42,183 bases of DNA from an uncultured Porphyromonadaceae bacterium (GCA_947176605.1 CAMWRH010000021.1:1-42183); one strand, 5' to 3'. Positions 23,218 to 37,450 are shown, numbered from the stretch's first letter. Program-made: numbers and translations. The notes: a model not told the origin generated them from the sequence alone.

Positions 23218-24441
23218 TTATTGGCAGATTATATCATTAAGACGGTCAAGATTATCTTCCACATACTGCGACACACTGTCGAGGTTCATTCCGCTGACCA
23301 TATATAGTTCGGAATCCACAATATTGACGGCGTGTCCGTCGGGTGTGAGATAGTAGGCCGATATACTTCCTTTGGGAAGTATATACTCTTCAGGCACGAT
23401 ATCCGCAGTGGCCTCCGGATCTATATCATATGCCAGAGAGGCAGCCATCAATACGTTCAGCGCCGACAGTATATACGGACTGTGGGTAGTGGTCAGCACC
23501 ATAGAGCGGCTGCCGCCGTATTTTATGTTTGCGGATTTTATTGCCGCCACAATGTGTCGGAGCAGATTGGCCTGCGACTCCGGGAAGAGGTTCTGCTCTA
23601 TCTCCTCAATAAAGAACACAGCTCCCTGATATGTCATCAGATTCTTGTTCAACTTACTTTCCGCCACCACCTTGTCGATATCTGTGTCATCATTAAGCAG
23701 CGAACTTACGATATCCATAATATCGCTTTTACTCATGTTGGCTTTTGTACCCACGGCATTTGTAATGGCATTTACCATTACTTCAAGGGGCAATGCCGAC
23801 TGGACTCCGCTTGAAGCATAGAATGGTGAGATCTCCTTCTGGCGGCTGGTAAGACGCACCTGCTCGCCACGCGACTTATCGTAATAGAACTCCATGTCGG
23901 GAGCTACTACAAGTGGCAGCGGATTCGACGGACTGTATGATTCGCGCACCTCATCCCACTCGAAAATAAAATTGAAGAGCAAATCATAATCCTTCGGGCG
24001 ATACCAGGATTCTATATCCTTTATGGCCGATATGAGGTTTCTCTCGGATGGTATGAAACTTAATTTCGCGTTATAAGGTGCCGCGCCTGGGATAGATTCG
24101 ATTCTTGCATTGGATTTATGATTACCCTTAAGCTCTATCCTGTAGGTATCGCCGATATAGATAATCTCACTGTCGGTGGAGAAGAATTTGGGATCAATCC
24201 TGTAGAATTTAATCAGGTCCTGCACAAACCGGTAATAGTGAGTGTAAAGATAGAGGCTTGATTTGCCATCCTTACGGCGTCCTGTGGATATGAGTTTTTC
24301 GACATAACGGCAATGGCTGCATATTTTAAGCAGGGTACTTTTGCCGGTGCTCTGTTTACCTATAAACAGGTTGATTGTCTTCAATTCAATGACCCCGGTG
24401 TCTGCAATAGGACCTATTGATTTAATCTGTATGGTTGCCAT
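23218..24441 (-). CDS. AAA/ABC-type ATPase of the OLD/AAA_15 kind
   Basis: A 407-aa P-loop ATPase of the class used in overcoming-lysogeny-defect-like and other phage-defence systems. Walker A is GKQSTGKST (residues 28-36); the ABC-signature-like ASSGVQSALPLEV is near 205; Walker B is VFFIEEIEQNLFPESQ near 274-289 with catalytic Glu; the switch motif TTTHSPYIL is near 315. There is no C-terminal Toprim domain, so any nuclease activity must come from the partner encoded 2 bp downstream. Transcribed from the duplicated promoter repeat at 24525-24590 with a leader of about 85 nt. It resembles PtuA, AriA and GajA-type ATPases in outline, but the partner differs from all of these. Confidence 0.8.
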   Translation of the reverse strand: MATIQIKSIGPIADTGVIELKTINLFIGKQSTGKSTLLKICSHCRYVEKLISTGRRKDGKSSLYLYTHYYRFVQDLIKFYRIDPKFFSTDSEIIYIGDTYRIELKGNHKSNARIESIPGAAPYNAKLSFIPSERNLISAIKDIESWYRPKDYDLLFNFIFEWDEVRESYSPSNPLPLVVAPDMEFYYDKSRGEQVRLTSRQKEISPFYASSGVQSALPLEVMVNAITNAVGTKANMSKSDIMDIVSSLLNDDTDIDKVVAESKLNKNLMTYQGAVFFIEEIEQNLFPESQANLLRHIVAAIKSANIKYGGSRSMVLTTTHSPYILSALNVLMAASLAYDIDPEATADIVPEEYILPKGSISAYYLTPDGHAVNIVDSELYMVSGMNLDSVSQYVEDNLDRLNDIICQ

Positions 24442-24524
24442 TCCGATGTATCCGTATTTTCGAAGATTTACCTATATTTAGGCGAAGAGAGGTGGTGCGG
24501 CATACGGGGGAGCCCCCATGTGTA

Positions 24525-24590
24525 AGCACCGCGACAAATTTAACGAATTTTCGCGAAGTGCGGAAATTTTCGGCACTGTTTTTCTGCCTG
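24525..24590 (-). repeat. 66-bp direct repeat copy B, promoter of the ATPase-nuclease cassette
   Basis: Second copy of the repeat before kbl, in the same orientation, with TTTC (24563-24566), 20 bp and TAAATTTG (24535-24542). The predicted start is near 24528. The repeat and cassette form a 1901-bp unit whose removal would restore a single promoter directly before kbl. Confidence 0.85.
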
Positions 24591-24603
24591 TCCCAATTTG
24601 TAT

Positions 24604-24759
24604 GCCATATGCGCGTCTGCGGAATGTCGAGAAGAATTCAGAACACTTAAAGACCGGGCTGAGGAAACCGATAAGACTCATTGCAACCGCGTATGGGATT
24701 TGCAGCAACTCGAGAGGCAGAAGAAGCACAAGGAAAGTATCGTCAGAGGTTACCAGTAG
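24604..24759 (+). pseudogene. Possible gene remnant upstream of the cassette
   Basis: In the 327-bp stretch 24591-24917 between the cassette and the serine hydrolase, one plus-strand frame without a start codon encodes about 51 charged, coil-like residues (EEFRTLKDRAEETDK... LQQLERQKKHKESI) before a stop. It looks like a decayed coding fragment, perhaps of a transposase or other accessory gene, but I do not recognise it. An antisense frame (SLFFELLEDSLAAKMETVVV at about 24880-24825) is an alternative. Confidence 0.25.
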
Positions 24760-24917
24760 ACCATAGGACTGATCCAACGATTCTTTCCCGGAGTCATCAG
24801 TGCCATGCCTCCCATCGGAGACTGAAAACAACTACCGTTTCCATCTTGGCGGCAAGAGAGTCTTCCAATAGTTCAAAGAAAAGTGACAATCGCTGAAACA
24901 GGCTGTTAAGAAAGGCT

Positions 24918-26111
24918 TTAGAATCTAATTAAAGAATGGAGCCACAGGCTAATCACTTGTGGCTCCCAGTCTAATGTATTTTTAAGTAAATTGCACATAT
25001 CATCAAAAATTAGATGATACTCGCCACCTTTCTTTTCTCCAAGAGTGACAAAAATTAGGTTCTGTTCTGGGTCGCAAAATAAGACCTGTCCATATAGTCC
25101 GATTGCGAAAAAGCGTGGAGTGACAATATCATTACCATCAACTCTTGTAATGATATTATTCCAACCAAATGAATATGCTTCATTATCAAGAGAAGAATGA
25201 GTAGAGCGGTCTATCCATTCCTTATTAACAATTCTTTGATTGTCGTACATTCCTCCATTTAGATAAAGTCGACCAATTTTGGCTAAATCTCTGACATTAG
25301 TCACCAATCCACCATACGCCTTTGCCTGCCTGTGTTTACTATCATCAAGAGAGATCAGGGCATCAGTCTCCATTTCAAGCGGCTCCCATACTTTCTTCTG
25401 TAAGTATAGGGAAAATGGTATTCCTACTGCTCTTTCTATTGCAACTCCCAGTAACGCAGTAGCCATTGAATTATAATAGTGTACTTCATCTGGAGTTGAC
25501 TTGAAATGTAATTTCTTGAACTGTTTGACTACATCTCTGCCATAATACAGTTTTGCCATTTTCGAGAATGGATTCCAGCCATAACTTTCCTCGAAGTCAA
25601 GACCTGTTCGCATATCAAGAAGATGCTCAATTGTAAGTTGTTTAAATAGTGGGTCGGAATTGTCGAGTTCTGGAATATATTTGGTTACAGGGTCTGCGAT
25701 AGATAAATACCCTTCACCCACTGCAATACCACATAATAAGGCTGTAACTGCTTTTGTTATGGAAAAAACATTTGATGGAGACAGCTTTGAAAAATCACCA
25801 TAGTATTTTTCTAATAAAATAGTATCATTGCGGACAATTAGTAGTGCACCGTTCCCTCTTACACGCGAAAAATAATCTCCTATGGTTTCGCTCTTAAAAC
25901 GACCTCCAGAGAATTTTGAGTCTTCAAAATAACGGTCATGATTATCCGTATATACCAAAACATTCTTAACTGTATCTGGAGCAAACACTGTATCAATCGC
26001 GAAATTAAGATAAGTATCGGTCGATGGATTACCACACTTGATAGATTTGAATGTTGTGCAGCTGGAGATTATAACTGATAATATGACGAGAAAGTATGTA
26101 ACTAATTTCAT
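24918..26111 (-). CDS. Lipoprotein serine hydrolase, beta-lactamase/NylB-like
   Basis: A 397-aa exported hydrolase with lipobox ISSC (Cys18). It has the class C penicillin-recognising fold motifs: Ser117-Ile-Thr-Lys120 (catalytic Ser/Lys) and Tyr212-Tyr-Asn214; the third motif region reads AIGLYGQVLF, as in 6-aminohexanoate-oligomer hydrolase-like esterases rather than the KTG of beta-lactamases. It is clearly more AT-rich than the core genes, suggesting transfer. A -7 match TAACTTTG lies at 26116-26123, only 4 nt before the ATG, so the message may be leaderless. The substrate is unknown; amide or ester hydrolysis is inferred. Confidence 0.85.
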   Translation of the reverse strand: MKLVTYFLVILSVIISSCTTFKSIKCGNPSTDTYLNFAIDTVFAPDTVKNVLVYTDNHDRYFEDSKFSGGRFKSETIGDYFSRVRGNGALLIVRNDTILLEKYYGDFSKLSPSNVFSITKAVTALLCGIAVGEGYLSIADPVTKYIPELDNSDPLFKQLTIEHLLDMRTGLDFEESYGWNPFSKMAKLYYGRDVVKQFKKLHFKSTPDEVHYYNSMATALLGVAIERAVGIPFSLYLQKKVWEPLEMETDALISLDDSKHRQAKAYGGLVTNVRDLAKIGRLYLNGGMYDNQRIVNKEWIDRSTHSSLDNEAYSFGWNNIITRVDGNDIVTPRFFAIGLYGQVLFCDPEQNLIFVTLGEKKGGEYHLIFDDMCNLLKNTLDWEPQVISLWLHSLIRF

Positions 26112-26454
26112 TTTACAAAGTTAGCGATTTTTCTCAATGTCCTGTCACTCAGACCCTCAAATCTTCAGCAAATTCTCGCAAAAGAATCGAATTAAATATA
26201 ACCAACACCCTTTAAAAATTTCAAAATCGGCTTTCCATTTTCGATTTATCCAACTAATTAGTACACCATCACTATACCACCAAATTCATAACTACCTGAT
26301 ATTTTGTGTAGTTATCTCGCATAACTCAAGATAAGGCATGTCATTCGGGATATCCTATTGGGGTATTTCATGATATTCATCCCATACGACAGATGCGAGA
26401 TATCTGTCGCTGCGGCACTGTAGGTCACCGACACATCTGATGAATGATATAGTT

Positions 26455-26673
26455 TCATTCAGGCAACACTCCTTTCTCCCTCATGTATTCGGTGAGGTCT
26501 TCCACGAGATAGCGTGAACTGAAAGTGTGCAGTACGTCATACGACGGCACAATATAGTCGTACAATATGCCAGACTGCTTCAGTCGCCGATATACATCTC
26601 GCTGGCTTAGATTCAGCACACTCGCGAGTTTGCAAATGCAGTATGTTACAAATTCAAGAGTTTTAGTATCCAT
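26455..26673 (-). CDS. DUF3791-like small protein
   Basis: A 72-aa protein resembling DUF3791 members, which share a pattern like LEFVTYCICKLASVLNLSQRDVYRRLKQSGILYDYIVPSYDVLHTFSSRYLVEDLTEYMREKGV. A GGAGG ribosome binding site 8 nt before the ATG supports the start. In many genomes this family is paired with a DUF3990 partner in apparent toxin-antitoxin loci; no partner is visible on either side here. The 343 bp between it and the serine hydrolase (26112-26454) is AT-rich and shows no gene. Confidence 0.7.
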   Translation of the reverse strand: MDTKTLEFVTYCICKLASVLNLSQRDVYRRLKQSGILYDYIVPSYDVLHTFSSRYLVEDLTEYMREKGVLPE

Positions 26674-26757
26674 AACAATTCCTCCACCGCTAATTTACAC
26701 ATAAATTTTGATTTTTGCAAATCCGGATGCACATGGCGGCGGTAGCGGCAGCAGGGT

Positions 26758-26853
26758 GACCCGGGCTGCCTGGAGAGAGCCGACCCGGGCTGCCTGTAGA
26801 GGGGCTGACACCAACGCCGGGCGCATCGGCCCAGGGAGGGTCGGTGCGCCCGG
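26758..26853. repeat. GC-rich block: 15-bp direct repeat and a 16-bp hairpin after the acyl-CoA ligase gene
   Basis: GACCCGGGCTGCCTG occurs at 26758-26772 and 26782-26796 (24-bp period). Next to it CCGGGCGCATCGGCCC (26817-26832) pairs with 26838-26853 (two G-U, loop AGGGA). On the minus strand the hairpin follows the stop of the ligase gene by 27 bp, but lacks a U-tract; it may protect the message end or terminate weakly. Confidence 0.6.
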
Positions 26854-26879
26854 GGAGGCGTATTTCAAGAAGCGGCAGA

Positions 26880-28580
26880 TCAGGAGCGCTGGTAGAGGAA
26901 GCGCTTGATGGAGCGCTTGGGGGTCTTTTCGAATTCCGTGTCGCGGAGCTCTACGCGCTTCACCTTGCTGTAGGCGGGCATCTCTTTGTTGAGGGCTGCG
27001 AGATTGTCGGCCATTATCTTTTCGGTCGCGGCGGCATCAAGGTTTTCGGCGGCAAGGAGTTCGAAGTCGGGCACTATAAGCGCCACGAGATCGCCGTGAT
27101 CGTCGATTACGATCGATTCGGCCACGTAGGGGAGATTGTTGAGCTTCTGCTCTATCTCTTCGGGATAGATGTTCTGCCCTGACGGACCGAGGATCATCGT
27201 CTTCGAGCGGCCGCAGATTGTGAGGAATCCGTCGGCATCGATGGTGCACATGTCGCCGGTGTTCATCCACCCCTCCCCCATCATTACTTCGGCGGTGGCT
27301 TCGGGGTTGTTGTAGTAACCCTGCATTACGTTCATGCCGCGCACCCAGAGGTCGCCGGCCACGTTCTGCGGATCGGTGGAGTTGACGCGCATTTCCATGC
27401 GGGTGACGCACCGGCCGCATGTGCCGGGTCGTGTATCGGCCGCGCAGGTATAGGTGATGAGCGGGCCGCACTCGGTCATGCCGTAACCCACGGTGACCGG
27501 AAAACCGATCTTACGCAAGAACTCCCCTACTTCCTTATTAAGCGCCGCGCCGCCGATGATTATCTCGCGCACTTCGCCGCCGAATACGTTCATCAGTCCG
27601 GTCTTCACCTTGGCATACAGCTTGTCGTCGAGGAAGGGGACGTGCATCATCAGCTTCATCATCGGCTTCTCAAGCATCGGGAATACCTTGCTCTTCACTA
27701 TCTTCTCGATGATAAGGGGCACGGTGATGATGAGCTTCGGGCGCACCTCGGCGAAGGCCTGCATTATTACCTTGGGCGACGGCAGACGGGTGAGGAAGTG
27801 GCAGTGCATACCCCGGCAGAAGGGATGGAGCATCTCCACAACCATGCCGTAGAGGTGGGCGAGCGGAAGCATGTTGACCATACCGTCGCCGGGATGGAGA
27901 TAGTCGATATTGTCGAGACAATAGCGCACATTGCTCCATATCGAGCGGTAAGGGAGCATCACCCCTTTCGACATTCCGGTAGAGCCCGACGTATAGTTGA
28001 TAATGGCCAGCTCTTCGGGAGTATCGGAATATGCCTCGAAGTTTTCCTTTTCGTAGGCGTAGGGGAAACGGGCGCCGAAGCGCTCGTTGAGGTTGTTGCG
28101 GGTATCCGTAAGTTTCTTGCTCCGGGAGAGCGGCATACCGAATTCGGCCATATAGATGGCTCCGACGAGGTCGGGCAATTCCTTCTCGTCAAGTTTTTCC
28201 CAGATGGCCTGGTCGACGAAGAGAAGTTTGGCGCCACTGTGATTTACGAGGTGATGCACCACTTCGGGCTTAAACTCATGCAGAATAGGTACGGCCACCA
28301 CACCTGAGGTGATGCATGCCAGGAAAGCCACGGCCCAGCTTGAAGAGTTACGGCCGCAGATGGCCACCTTGTCGCCGGGCACAACGCCTGCGGCATCAAA
28401 AATCAGGCGGAGCTTCTCGATGGTAGCGGCCACGTCGCGGAAGCGGTAGGTCTCGCCCCCCATATCGGAGAAAGCCATAAGTTCCCAACTCTGGCGGATG
28501 CGGTCGGCGATTATCGCGTTGAGCGATATGCCTGTGGCAGCGGTGTCGGAGTTTATATTCTTATTTTCCATATGATTCAT
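26880..28580 (-). CDS. AMP-forming long-chain acyl-CoA ligase/synthetase
   Basis: A 566-aa ANL-superfamily enzyme that activates a fatty or other carboxylic acid with ATP to the acyl-adenylate and loads it on CoA (or a carrier protein). Motifs: phosphate loop YTSGSTGMSKGV (about residue 200), VGYGMTECGPLI (A5), GWMNTGDMCTIDADGFLTICGRSK (A7/A8 hinge) and the C-terminal lysine region ETPKRSIKRFLY. The C-terminal domain is complete. Translation may begin at 28580 or at the second Met (28571). It is transcribed alone from a good promoter just downstream of the rpoC terminator. Fatty-acid activation is the default reading; the true substrate is open. Confidence 0.88.
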   Translation of the reverse strand: MNHMENKNINSDTAATGISLNAIIADRIRQSWELMAFSDMGGETYRFRDVAATIEKLRLIFDAAGVVPGDKVAICGRNSSSWAVAFLACITSGVVAVPILHEFKPEVVHHLVNHSGAKLLFVDQAIWEKLDEKELPDLVGAIYMAEFGMPLSRSKKLTDTRNNLNERFGARFPYAYEKENFEAYSDTPEELAIINYTSGSTGMSKGVMLPYRSIWSNVRYCLDNIDYLHPGDGMVNMLPLAHLYGMVVEMLHPFCRGMHCHFLTRLPSPKVIMQAFAEVRPKLIITVPLIIEKIVKSKVFPMLEKPMMKLMMHVPFLDDKLYAKVKTGLMNVFGGEVREIIIGGAALNKEVGEFLRKIGFPVTVGYGMTECGPLITYTCAADTRPGTCGRCVTRMEMRVNSTDPQNVAGDLWVRGMNVMQGYYNNPEATAEVMMGEGWMNTGDMCTIDADGFLTICGRSKTMILGPSGQNIYPEEIEQKLNNLPYVAESIVIDDHGDLVALIVPDFELLAAENLDAAATEKIMADNLAALNKEMPAYSKVKRVELRDTEFEKTPKRSIKRFLYQRS

Positions 28581-28690
28581 ATCTAATGACTGATCGGCAA
28601 CGGGGTGTATGCCGGGAAAATCCGCAACATTCCCGACAATCTAAACGTGTGCATCAAATCTAAAGTTTGCATTGCCGAAAAACAAGACTA

Positions 28691-28722
28691 CAAAAGTAGT
28701 CAAAAAGCGCCATTCCGGCAAA
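28691..28722 (-). promoter_or_regulatory. Promoter of the acyl-CoA ligase gene
   Basis: Minus-strand TTTG (28719-28722), 20-bp spacer, TACTTTTG (28691-28698): an exact consensus match with a leader of about 104 nt. A second -7 match, TAGATTTG, lies downstream at 28655-28662 and may be a tandem promoter. Confidence 0.75.
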
Positions 28723-28744
28723 CTTTGCGCCATCAAACCCGCAT

Positions 28745-28792
28745 AAAAAGCAAACGTCCGCCCGCTTCCCTCCGGGGGAAGACGGGCGGACG
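28745..28792 (-). terminator. rpoC/operon terminator
   Basis: A 16-bp stem with one bulge (CGTCCGCCCG 28755-28764 and CTTCCC 28765-28770 against GGGAAG 28776-28781 and CGGGCGGACG 28783-28792), followed on the minus strand by TTTGCTTTTT. It lies 77 bp after the rpoC stop. Confidence 0.88.
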
Positions 28793-28868
28793 CCTATTAA
28801 ATAACATGAGATACTATTTTCAGCTTTATCAGCCGCCGTAGCACTCCCCATCCGGAGGGAAGGGGTGA

Positions 28869-33209
<4,341 letters not shown>

Positions 33210-33242
33210 TCTTGGATTATGATTTTTGAAGTGGGGGGAAGT

Positions 33243-33290
33243 GAAGCCCCGGCTCCCGTCCCGGCGTCGGGCCGGGAGCCATGTGGCTTC
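33243..33290 (-). promoter_or_regulatory. Compound hairpin in the rpoB-rpoC gap
   Basis: Nested inverted repeats: GAAGCC (33243-33248) with GGCTTC (33285-33290), and inside them GGCTCCCG (33251-33258) with CGGGAGCC (33273-33280), continued by CCCG/CGGG around GCGT. There is no U-tract on either strand, so it is more likely an RNA-processing or stability element than a terminator. Confidence 0.65.
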
Positions 33291-33299
33291 AGTTATAAA

Positions 33300-36200
33300 T
33301 TAGTCGAGAGTGATGCTCAGACCCAGACCGCGCAGCTCGTGGAGCAGCACGTTGAGAGATTCGGGGATACCGGGAGTCGGCATTGCGTCGCCCTTCACGA
33401 TAGCCTCGTAGGCCTTGCTTCGGCCTGTGACATCGTCGGACTTGATGGTCAGGATCTCCTGCAGGATATGGCTGGCGCCGAAAGCCTCGAGCGCCCACAC
33501 CTCCATCTCACCGAAACGCTGGCCACCGAACTGGGCCTTACCGCCGAGCGGCTGCTGCGTGATCAGAGAGTAGGGACCGATCGAACGTGCGTGCATCTTG
33601 TCCTCGACCATGTGACCGAGCTTAAGCATGTAGATTACACCCACGGTAGCGGGCTGGTCGAAACGGTCGCCCGTGCCGCCGTCGTAGAGGTAGGTCTTAC
33701 CGTAGCGGGGCACACCGGCCTTGTCGGTCCACTCGTTGAGGTCGTCGAGCGTAGCGCCGTCGAAGATCGGGGTAGCGAACTTCTCGCCCAGCTCGCGGCC
33801 TGCCCATCCGAGCACGGTCTCGAAGATCTGACCGAGGTTCATTCGCGAAGGCACACCCAGCGGGTTAAGCACGATGTCGACCGGAGTACCGTCCTCAAGG
33901 AACGGCATATCCTCCTGGCGCACCACGCGGGATACGATACCCTTGTTGCCGTGGCGGCCTGCCATCTTGTCGCCCACGCCGATCTTACGCTTCTTGGCGA
34001 TGTAGACCTTGGCGAGCTGCATGATTCCGGAGGGGAGCTCGTCGCCGATGGTGATGTCGAATTTCTTGCGGCGCAGTTCGGAATCGATTTCCTTCGACTT
34101 GCGGAGGTAATTGGTGATCAGCTTCGGGATCATCGCGTCGACACGTGCGTCGCCTGTCCATCCGGAGAGGTTGACCGTCTCGAAATCGATCGAGCCGAAG
34201 ATAACGTCGTCAAACTTCGCACCCTTCGGCACGATGTCGGCGCCGATGAAGTCGGTGACACCCTCAGAGGTCATGCCGGCGAGCAGAGTGGAGAGCTTGT
34301 CGAGCAGGATGGCCTTCAGCTCGGCCTGCTTCTCTTCGTACTCCTCGTCGAGCATGGGGAGCTGCGCGTTGGCGCTCTTCTTCGAGGTTTTCTTCTTTGT
34401 GGCGCGCGAGAAAAGATTGGTGCCGATTACCACACCCTTCAGCGAGGGTGAAGCCTTGAGAGAGGCGTCCTTCACATCGCCGGCCTTGTCGCCGAAGATG
34501 GCGCGGAGCAGCTTCTCCTCGGGAGTCGGGTCGCTCTCACCCTTCGGGGTGATCTTACCGATCATGATGTCGCCGGGCACCACGTGGGCGCCGACGCGGA
34601 TAATGCCGCGGTCGTCGAGGTCCTTGGTGGCTTCCTCGCTGACGTTGGGTATGTCGGAAGTGAGTTCCTCCATGCCGCGCTTCGTCTCACGCACTTCGAG
34701 TGTATACTCGTCGACGTGTACCGAAGTGAGGATATCTTCCTTGACCATGCGCTCATTGAGCACGATGGCATCCTCATAGTTGTAACCCTTCCAGGGCATG
34801 AACGCCACTTTCAGGTTGCGTCCCAGGGCGAGCTCACCCTTCTCGGTGGAATAACCCTCGGTGAGGATATCCCCCTTCTCGACGCGCTGGCCGACGTTGC
34901 AGATGGGTCGCAGGTCGATTGTGGTGCCCTGGTTGGTGCGGCGGAACTTGGGTATCTTGTATTCCTTGACAGCCGATTCGAAGGATACGAATTCCTCGTC
35001 GTCGGTGCGGTCGTAGCGGATAGTGATCTTTGTAGCGTCGACATATTCGATCACACCGGCGCCTTCGGCCATGATCTGAGTGCGGCTGTCGCGGATCAGC
35101 TGACCCTCGATGCCGGTGCCCACGATCGGGGCCTCGCTGCGGAGCAGCGGCACGGCCTGGCGCATCATGTTGGATCCCATGAGCGCACGGTTGGCGTCAT
35201 CGTGCTCAAGGAACGGGATGAGCGAAGCGGCGATCGAAGCGATCTGAATCGGAGCCACGTCCATAAGCTCCACATCCTGCGGGGGCACGATGGGGAAGTC
35301 GGCATCCTTGCGGGCCTTGACGGTGGGATTGATGAATGTGCCGTCGTCGTTGAGCGGAGCGTTGCCCTGGGCGATTGTCTTACCCTCCTCGATTTCGGCT
35401 GTGAGATAGATCACGTCGTTGTTGTCGAGGTCAACCTTGCCGTCCTTCACCTCGCGGTAGGGAGTCTCGATGAAGCCGAGCGAGTTGATCTTGGCATATA
35501 CGCAGAGCGAAGAAATCAGACCGATGTTGGGGCCTTCAGGGGTCTCGATCGGACAGAGACGGCCGTAGTGTGTATAGTGCACGTCGCGCACCTCGAAACC
35601 TGCGCGCTCGCGCGACAGACCGCCGGGGCCGAGTGCCGACATACGGCGCTTGTGGGTGATTTCGGCCAGAGGGTTGGTCTGGTCCATGAACTGCGAGAGG
35701 GCGTTGGTGCCGAAGAACGTGTTGATGACCGAAGAGATGGTCTTGGCGTTGATAAGGTCGATCGGAGTGAACACCTCGTTGTCGCGCACGTTCATGCGCT
35801 CGCGGATGGTGCGCGACATGCGCGACAGGCCCACACCGAACTGGTTGTAGAGCTGCTCGCCTACGGTGCGCACGCGGCGGTTGGAGAGGTGGTCGATATC
35901 GTCGACGTCGCTTTTCGAATTGATAAGCTCGATGAGATACTTGATGATCGAGATGATATCCTCACGGGTAAGCACCTTGACATCCATCGGAGTGTCGAGC
36001 TCGAGTTTCTTGTTGATTCTGTAGCGGCCCACCTCGCCCAGGTCGTAACGCTTGTCGGAGAAGAAGAGGTTCTGTATCACCTCGCGTGCCGACTGCTCGT
36101 CGGGTGCCTCGGCGTTGCGGAGCTGGCGGTAGATGTAGAGCACGGCGTCGCGCTCGTTGTCGGTGGGGTCCTTGCGGAGTGTGTTGTAGATGATGCTTGA

Positions 36201-37115
36201 ATCGATGGCCGAAGCGTTCTCGCTTTCGAGCATGATGGTCTTCTCGCCACTCTCCAGGATAGCCTCAAGGGCATCCTCGGTAAGTTCGGAGCCACGCTCG
36301 AGCACAATCTCGCTGCGCACGATTGATTCAACCTCGCCTGTATCGACGTCGGCGATATCCTCGTGCCATGTCTTGGAGATACGTCCGGCGACTACGCGAC
36401 CGAGCGAATTGCGGAGATTTTCGGGAGTGACAGCCACTTCCTCGGCCAGATTGAACACCTGGAGGATATCCTTATCCGACTCCATGCCGATGGCGCGGAG
36501 CAGAGTCGACACGGGAAGCTTCTTCTTACGGTCGATGTAGGCATACATCACATTGTTGATGTCTGTGGCGAACTCGATCCAGCTACCGCGGAAGGGTATG
36601 ATACGGGCCGAGTAGAGCTTGGTGCCGTTGGCATGTACGCTCTGACCGAAAAACACACCGGGCGAGCGGTGAAGCTGCGACACGACAACGCGTTCGGCAC
36701 CGTTGATCACGAAAGTGCCCTGCTCGGTCATATAGGGTATAGTGCCGAGATAGACATCCTGGATCGTGGTGTCGAAGTCCTCATGGTCGGGGTCGGTGCA
36801 ATAGAGTTTCAGCTTGGCCTTGAGGGGCACACTGTAGGTCTGGCCACGCTCGAGACACTCCTCGATCGAATAGCGGGGAGGATCGATATAGTAGTCCAGG
36901 AACTCCAGCACGAAATTGTTGCGCGTGTCGGCAATCGGGAAATTCTCCGCGAAGACCTTGTAGAGTCCCTCGTTCTTACGGTTCTCCGGGGGAGTGTCGA
37001 GCTGCAGGAAATCGCGGAACGACTTGAGCTGCACGTCCAGGAAATCCGGGAACGGAAGCGGATTCTTGATTGACGCGAAATTCACGCGTGGTTTTTCGGT
37101 TAAATTTACAGACAT
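33300..37115 (-). CDS. rpoB: DNA-directed RNA polymerase subunit beta
   Basis: A 1271-aa subunit forming, with beta-prime, the active cleft of RNA polymerase. Recognisable segments include the rifampicin-pocket region ([68 protein letters not shown]), the DNA-contacting [16 protein letters not shown] and the C-terminal [24 protein letters not shown]. Rifampicin-pocket residues appear wild type (DQTNPL, HKRR, LGPGG). It lies 404 bp downstream of rplL, separated by an attenuator-like terminator. Confidence 0.98.
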   Translation of the reverse strand: MSVNLTEKPRVNFASIKNPLPFPDFLDVQLKSFRDFLQLDTPPENRKNEGLYKVFAENFPIADTRNNFVLEFLDYYIDPPRYSIEECLERGQTYSVPLKAKLKLYCTDPDHEDFDTTIQDVYLGTIPYMTEQGTFVINGAERVVVSQLHRSPGVFFGQSVHANGTKLYSARIIPFRGSWIEFATDINNVMYAYIDRKKKLPVSTLLRAIGMESDKDILQVFNLAEEVAVTPENLRNSLGRVVAGRISKTWHEDIADVDTGEVESIVRSEIVLERGSELTEDALEAILESGEKTIMLESENASAIDSSIIYNTLRKDPTDNERDAVLYIYRQLRNAEAPDEQSAREVIQNLFFSDKRYDLGEVGRYRINKKLELDTPMDVKVLTREDIISIIKYLIELINSKSDVDDIDHLSNRRVRTVGEQLYNQFGVGLSRMSRTIRERMNVRDNEVFTPIDLINAKTISSVINTFFGTNALSQFMDQTNPLAEITHKRRMSALGPGGLSRERAGFEVRDVHYTHYGRLCPIETPEGPNIGLISSLCVYAKINSLGFIETPYREVKDGKVDLDNNDVIYLTAEIEEGKTIAQGNAPLNDDGTFINPTVKARKDADFPIVPPQDVELMDVAPIQIASIAASLIPFLEHDDANRALMGSNMMRQAVPLLRSEAPIVGTGIEGQLIRDSRTQIMAEGAGVIEYVDATKITIRYDRTDDEEFVSFESAVKEYKIPKFRRTNQGTTIDLRPICNVGQRVEKGDILTEGYSTEKGELALGRNLKVAFMPWKGYNYEDAIVLNERMVKEDILTSVHVDEYTLEVRETKRGMEELTSDIPNVSEEATKDLDDRGIIRVGAHVVPGDIMIGKITPKGESDPTPEEKLLRAIFGDKAGDVKDASLKASPSLKGVVIGTNLFSRATKKKTSKKSANAQLPMLDEEYEEKQAELKAILLDKLSTLLAGMTSEGVTDFIGADIVPKGAKFDDVIFGSIDFETVNLSGWTGDARVDAMIPKLITNYLRKSKEIDSELRRKKFDITIGDELPSGIMQLAKVYIAKKRKIGVGDKMAGRHGNKGIVSRVVRQEDMPFLEDGTPVDIVLNPLGVPSRMNLGQIFETVLGWAGRELGEKFATPIFDGATLDDLNEWTDKAGVPRYGKTYLYDGGTGDRFDQPATVGVIYMLKLGHMVEDKMHARSIGPYSLITQQPLGGKAQFGGQRFGEMEVWALEAFGASHILQEILTIKSDDVTGRSKAYEAIVKGDAMPTPGIPESLNVLLHELRGLGLSITLD

Positions 37116-37450
37116 TGTATGAAATTTATTTTGTGTCTGATTATTGACGCTCGACTATATCACACTGTGGTTCATCAATCCGTCTGAGTCGACAAAATCA
37201 GTCAGTTCAAAACAAAATTGGAGATAAAGGGGGTTATAAGCCGCACGCTTCAGGCGCAGGAAGCAGCGGGAATATACGACACAAAAACCGTGCCCGGCTT
37301 AGTTATCAGACTATAAAAAAAGTAAATGATATCAAAGCGGACAGCAGAAAGTGGCGCACGTAGCGGCGGAGAAGAGGAGCGAAAAGCGAGAGAAAGAGAG
37401 GCTATGGCGCGGGGAGAGGATATGGCAGGAGAGAGAGAATGGCCGGATAT
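37116..37450 (-). promoter_or_regulatory. Long rpoB leader region
   Basis: About 335 bp between the rplL-distal terminator and the rpoB start with no gene. No exact TAnnTTTG element was found on the minus strand. A purine-rich run (GAG/GAGA) covers about 37365-37440 on the plus strand. It probably contains an rpoBC promoter or leader control site, which I cannot pinpoint. Confidence 0.35.

Noticed and set aside
22727-24441. Assignment to PARIS, Septu or Gabija
   Set aside because: The partner has neither Toprim/DUF4435, HNH nor helicase motifs, and the ATPase has no fused Toprim domain; only the ATPase type is shared.
24478-24831. 117-codon minus-strand frame across copy B of the repeat
   Set aside because: It runs through the promoter repeat, has no ribosome binding site and its middle only exists because the repeat is open in that frame, as at kbl.
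24918-26111. Class C beta-lactamase
   Set aside because: SITK and YYN are present but the KTG motif is missing and the region reads GLYGQ, closer to NylB-like hydrolases.
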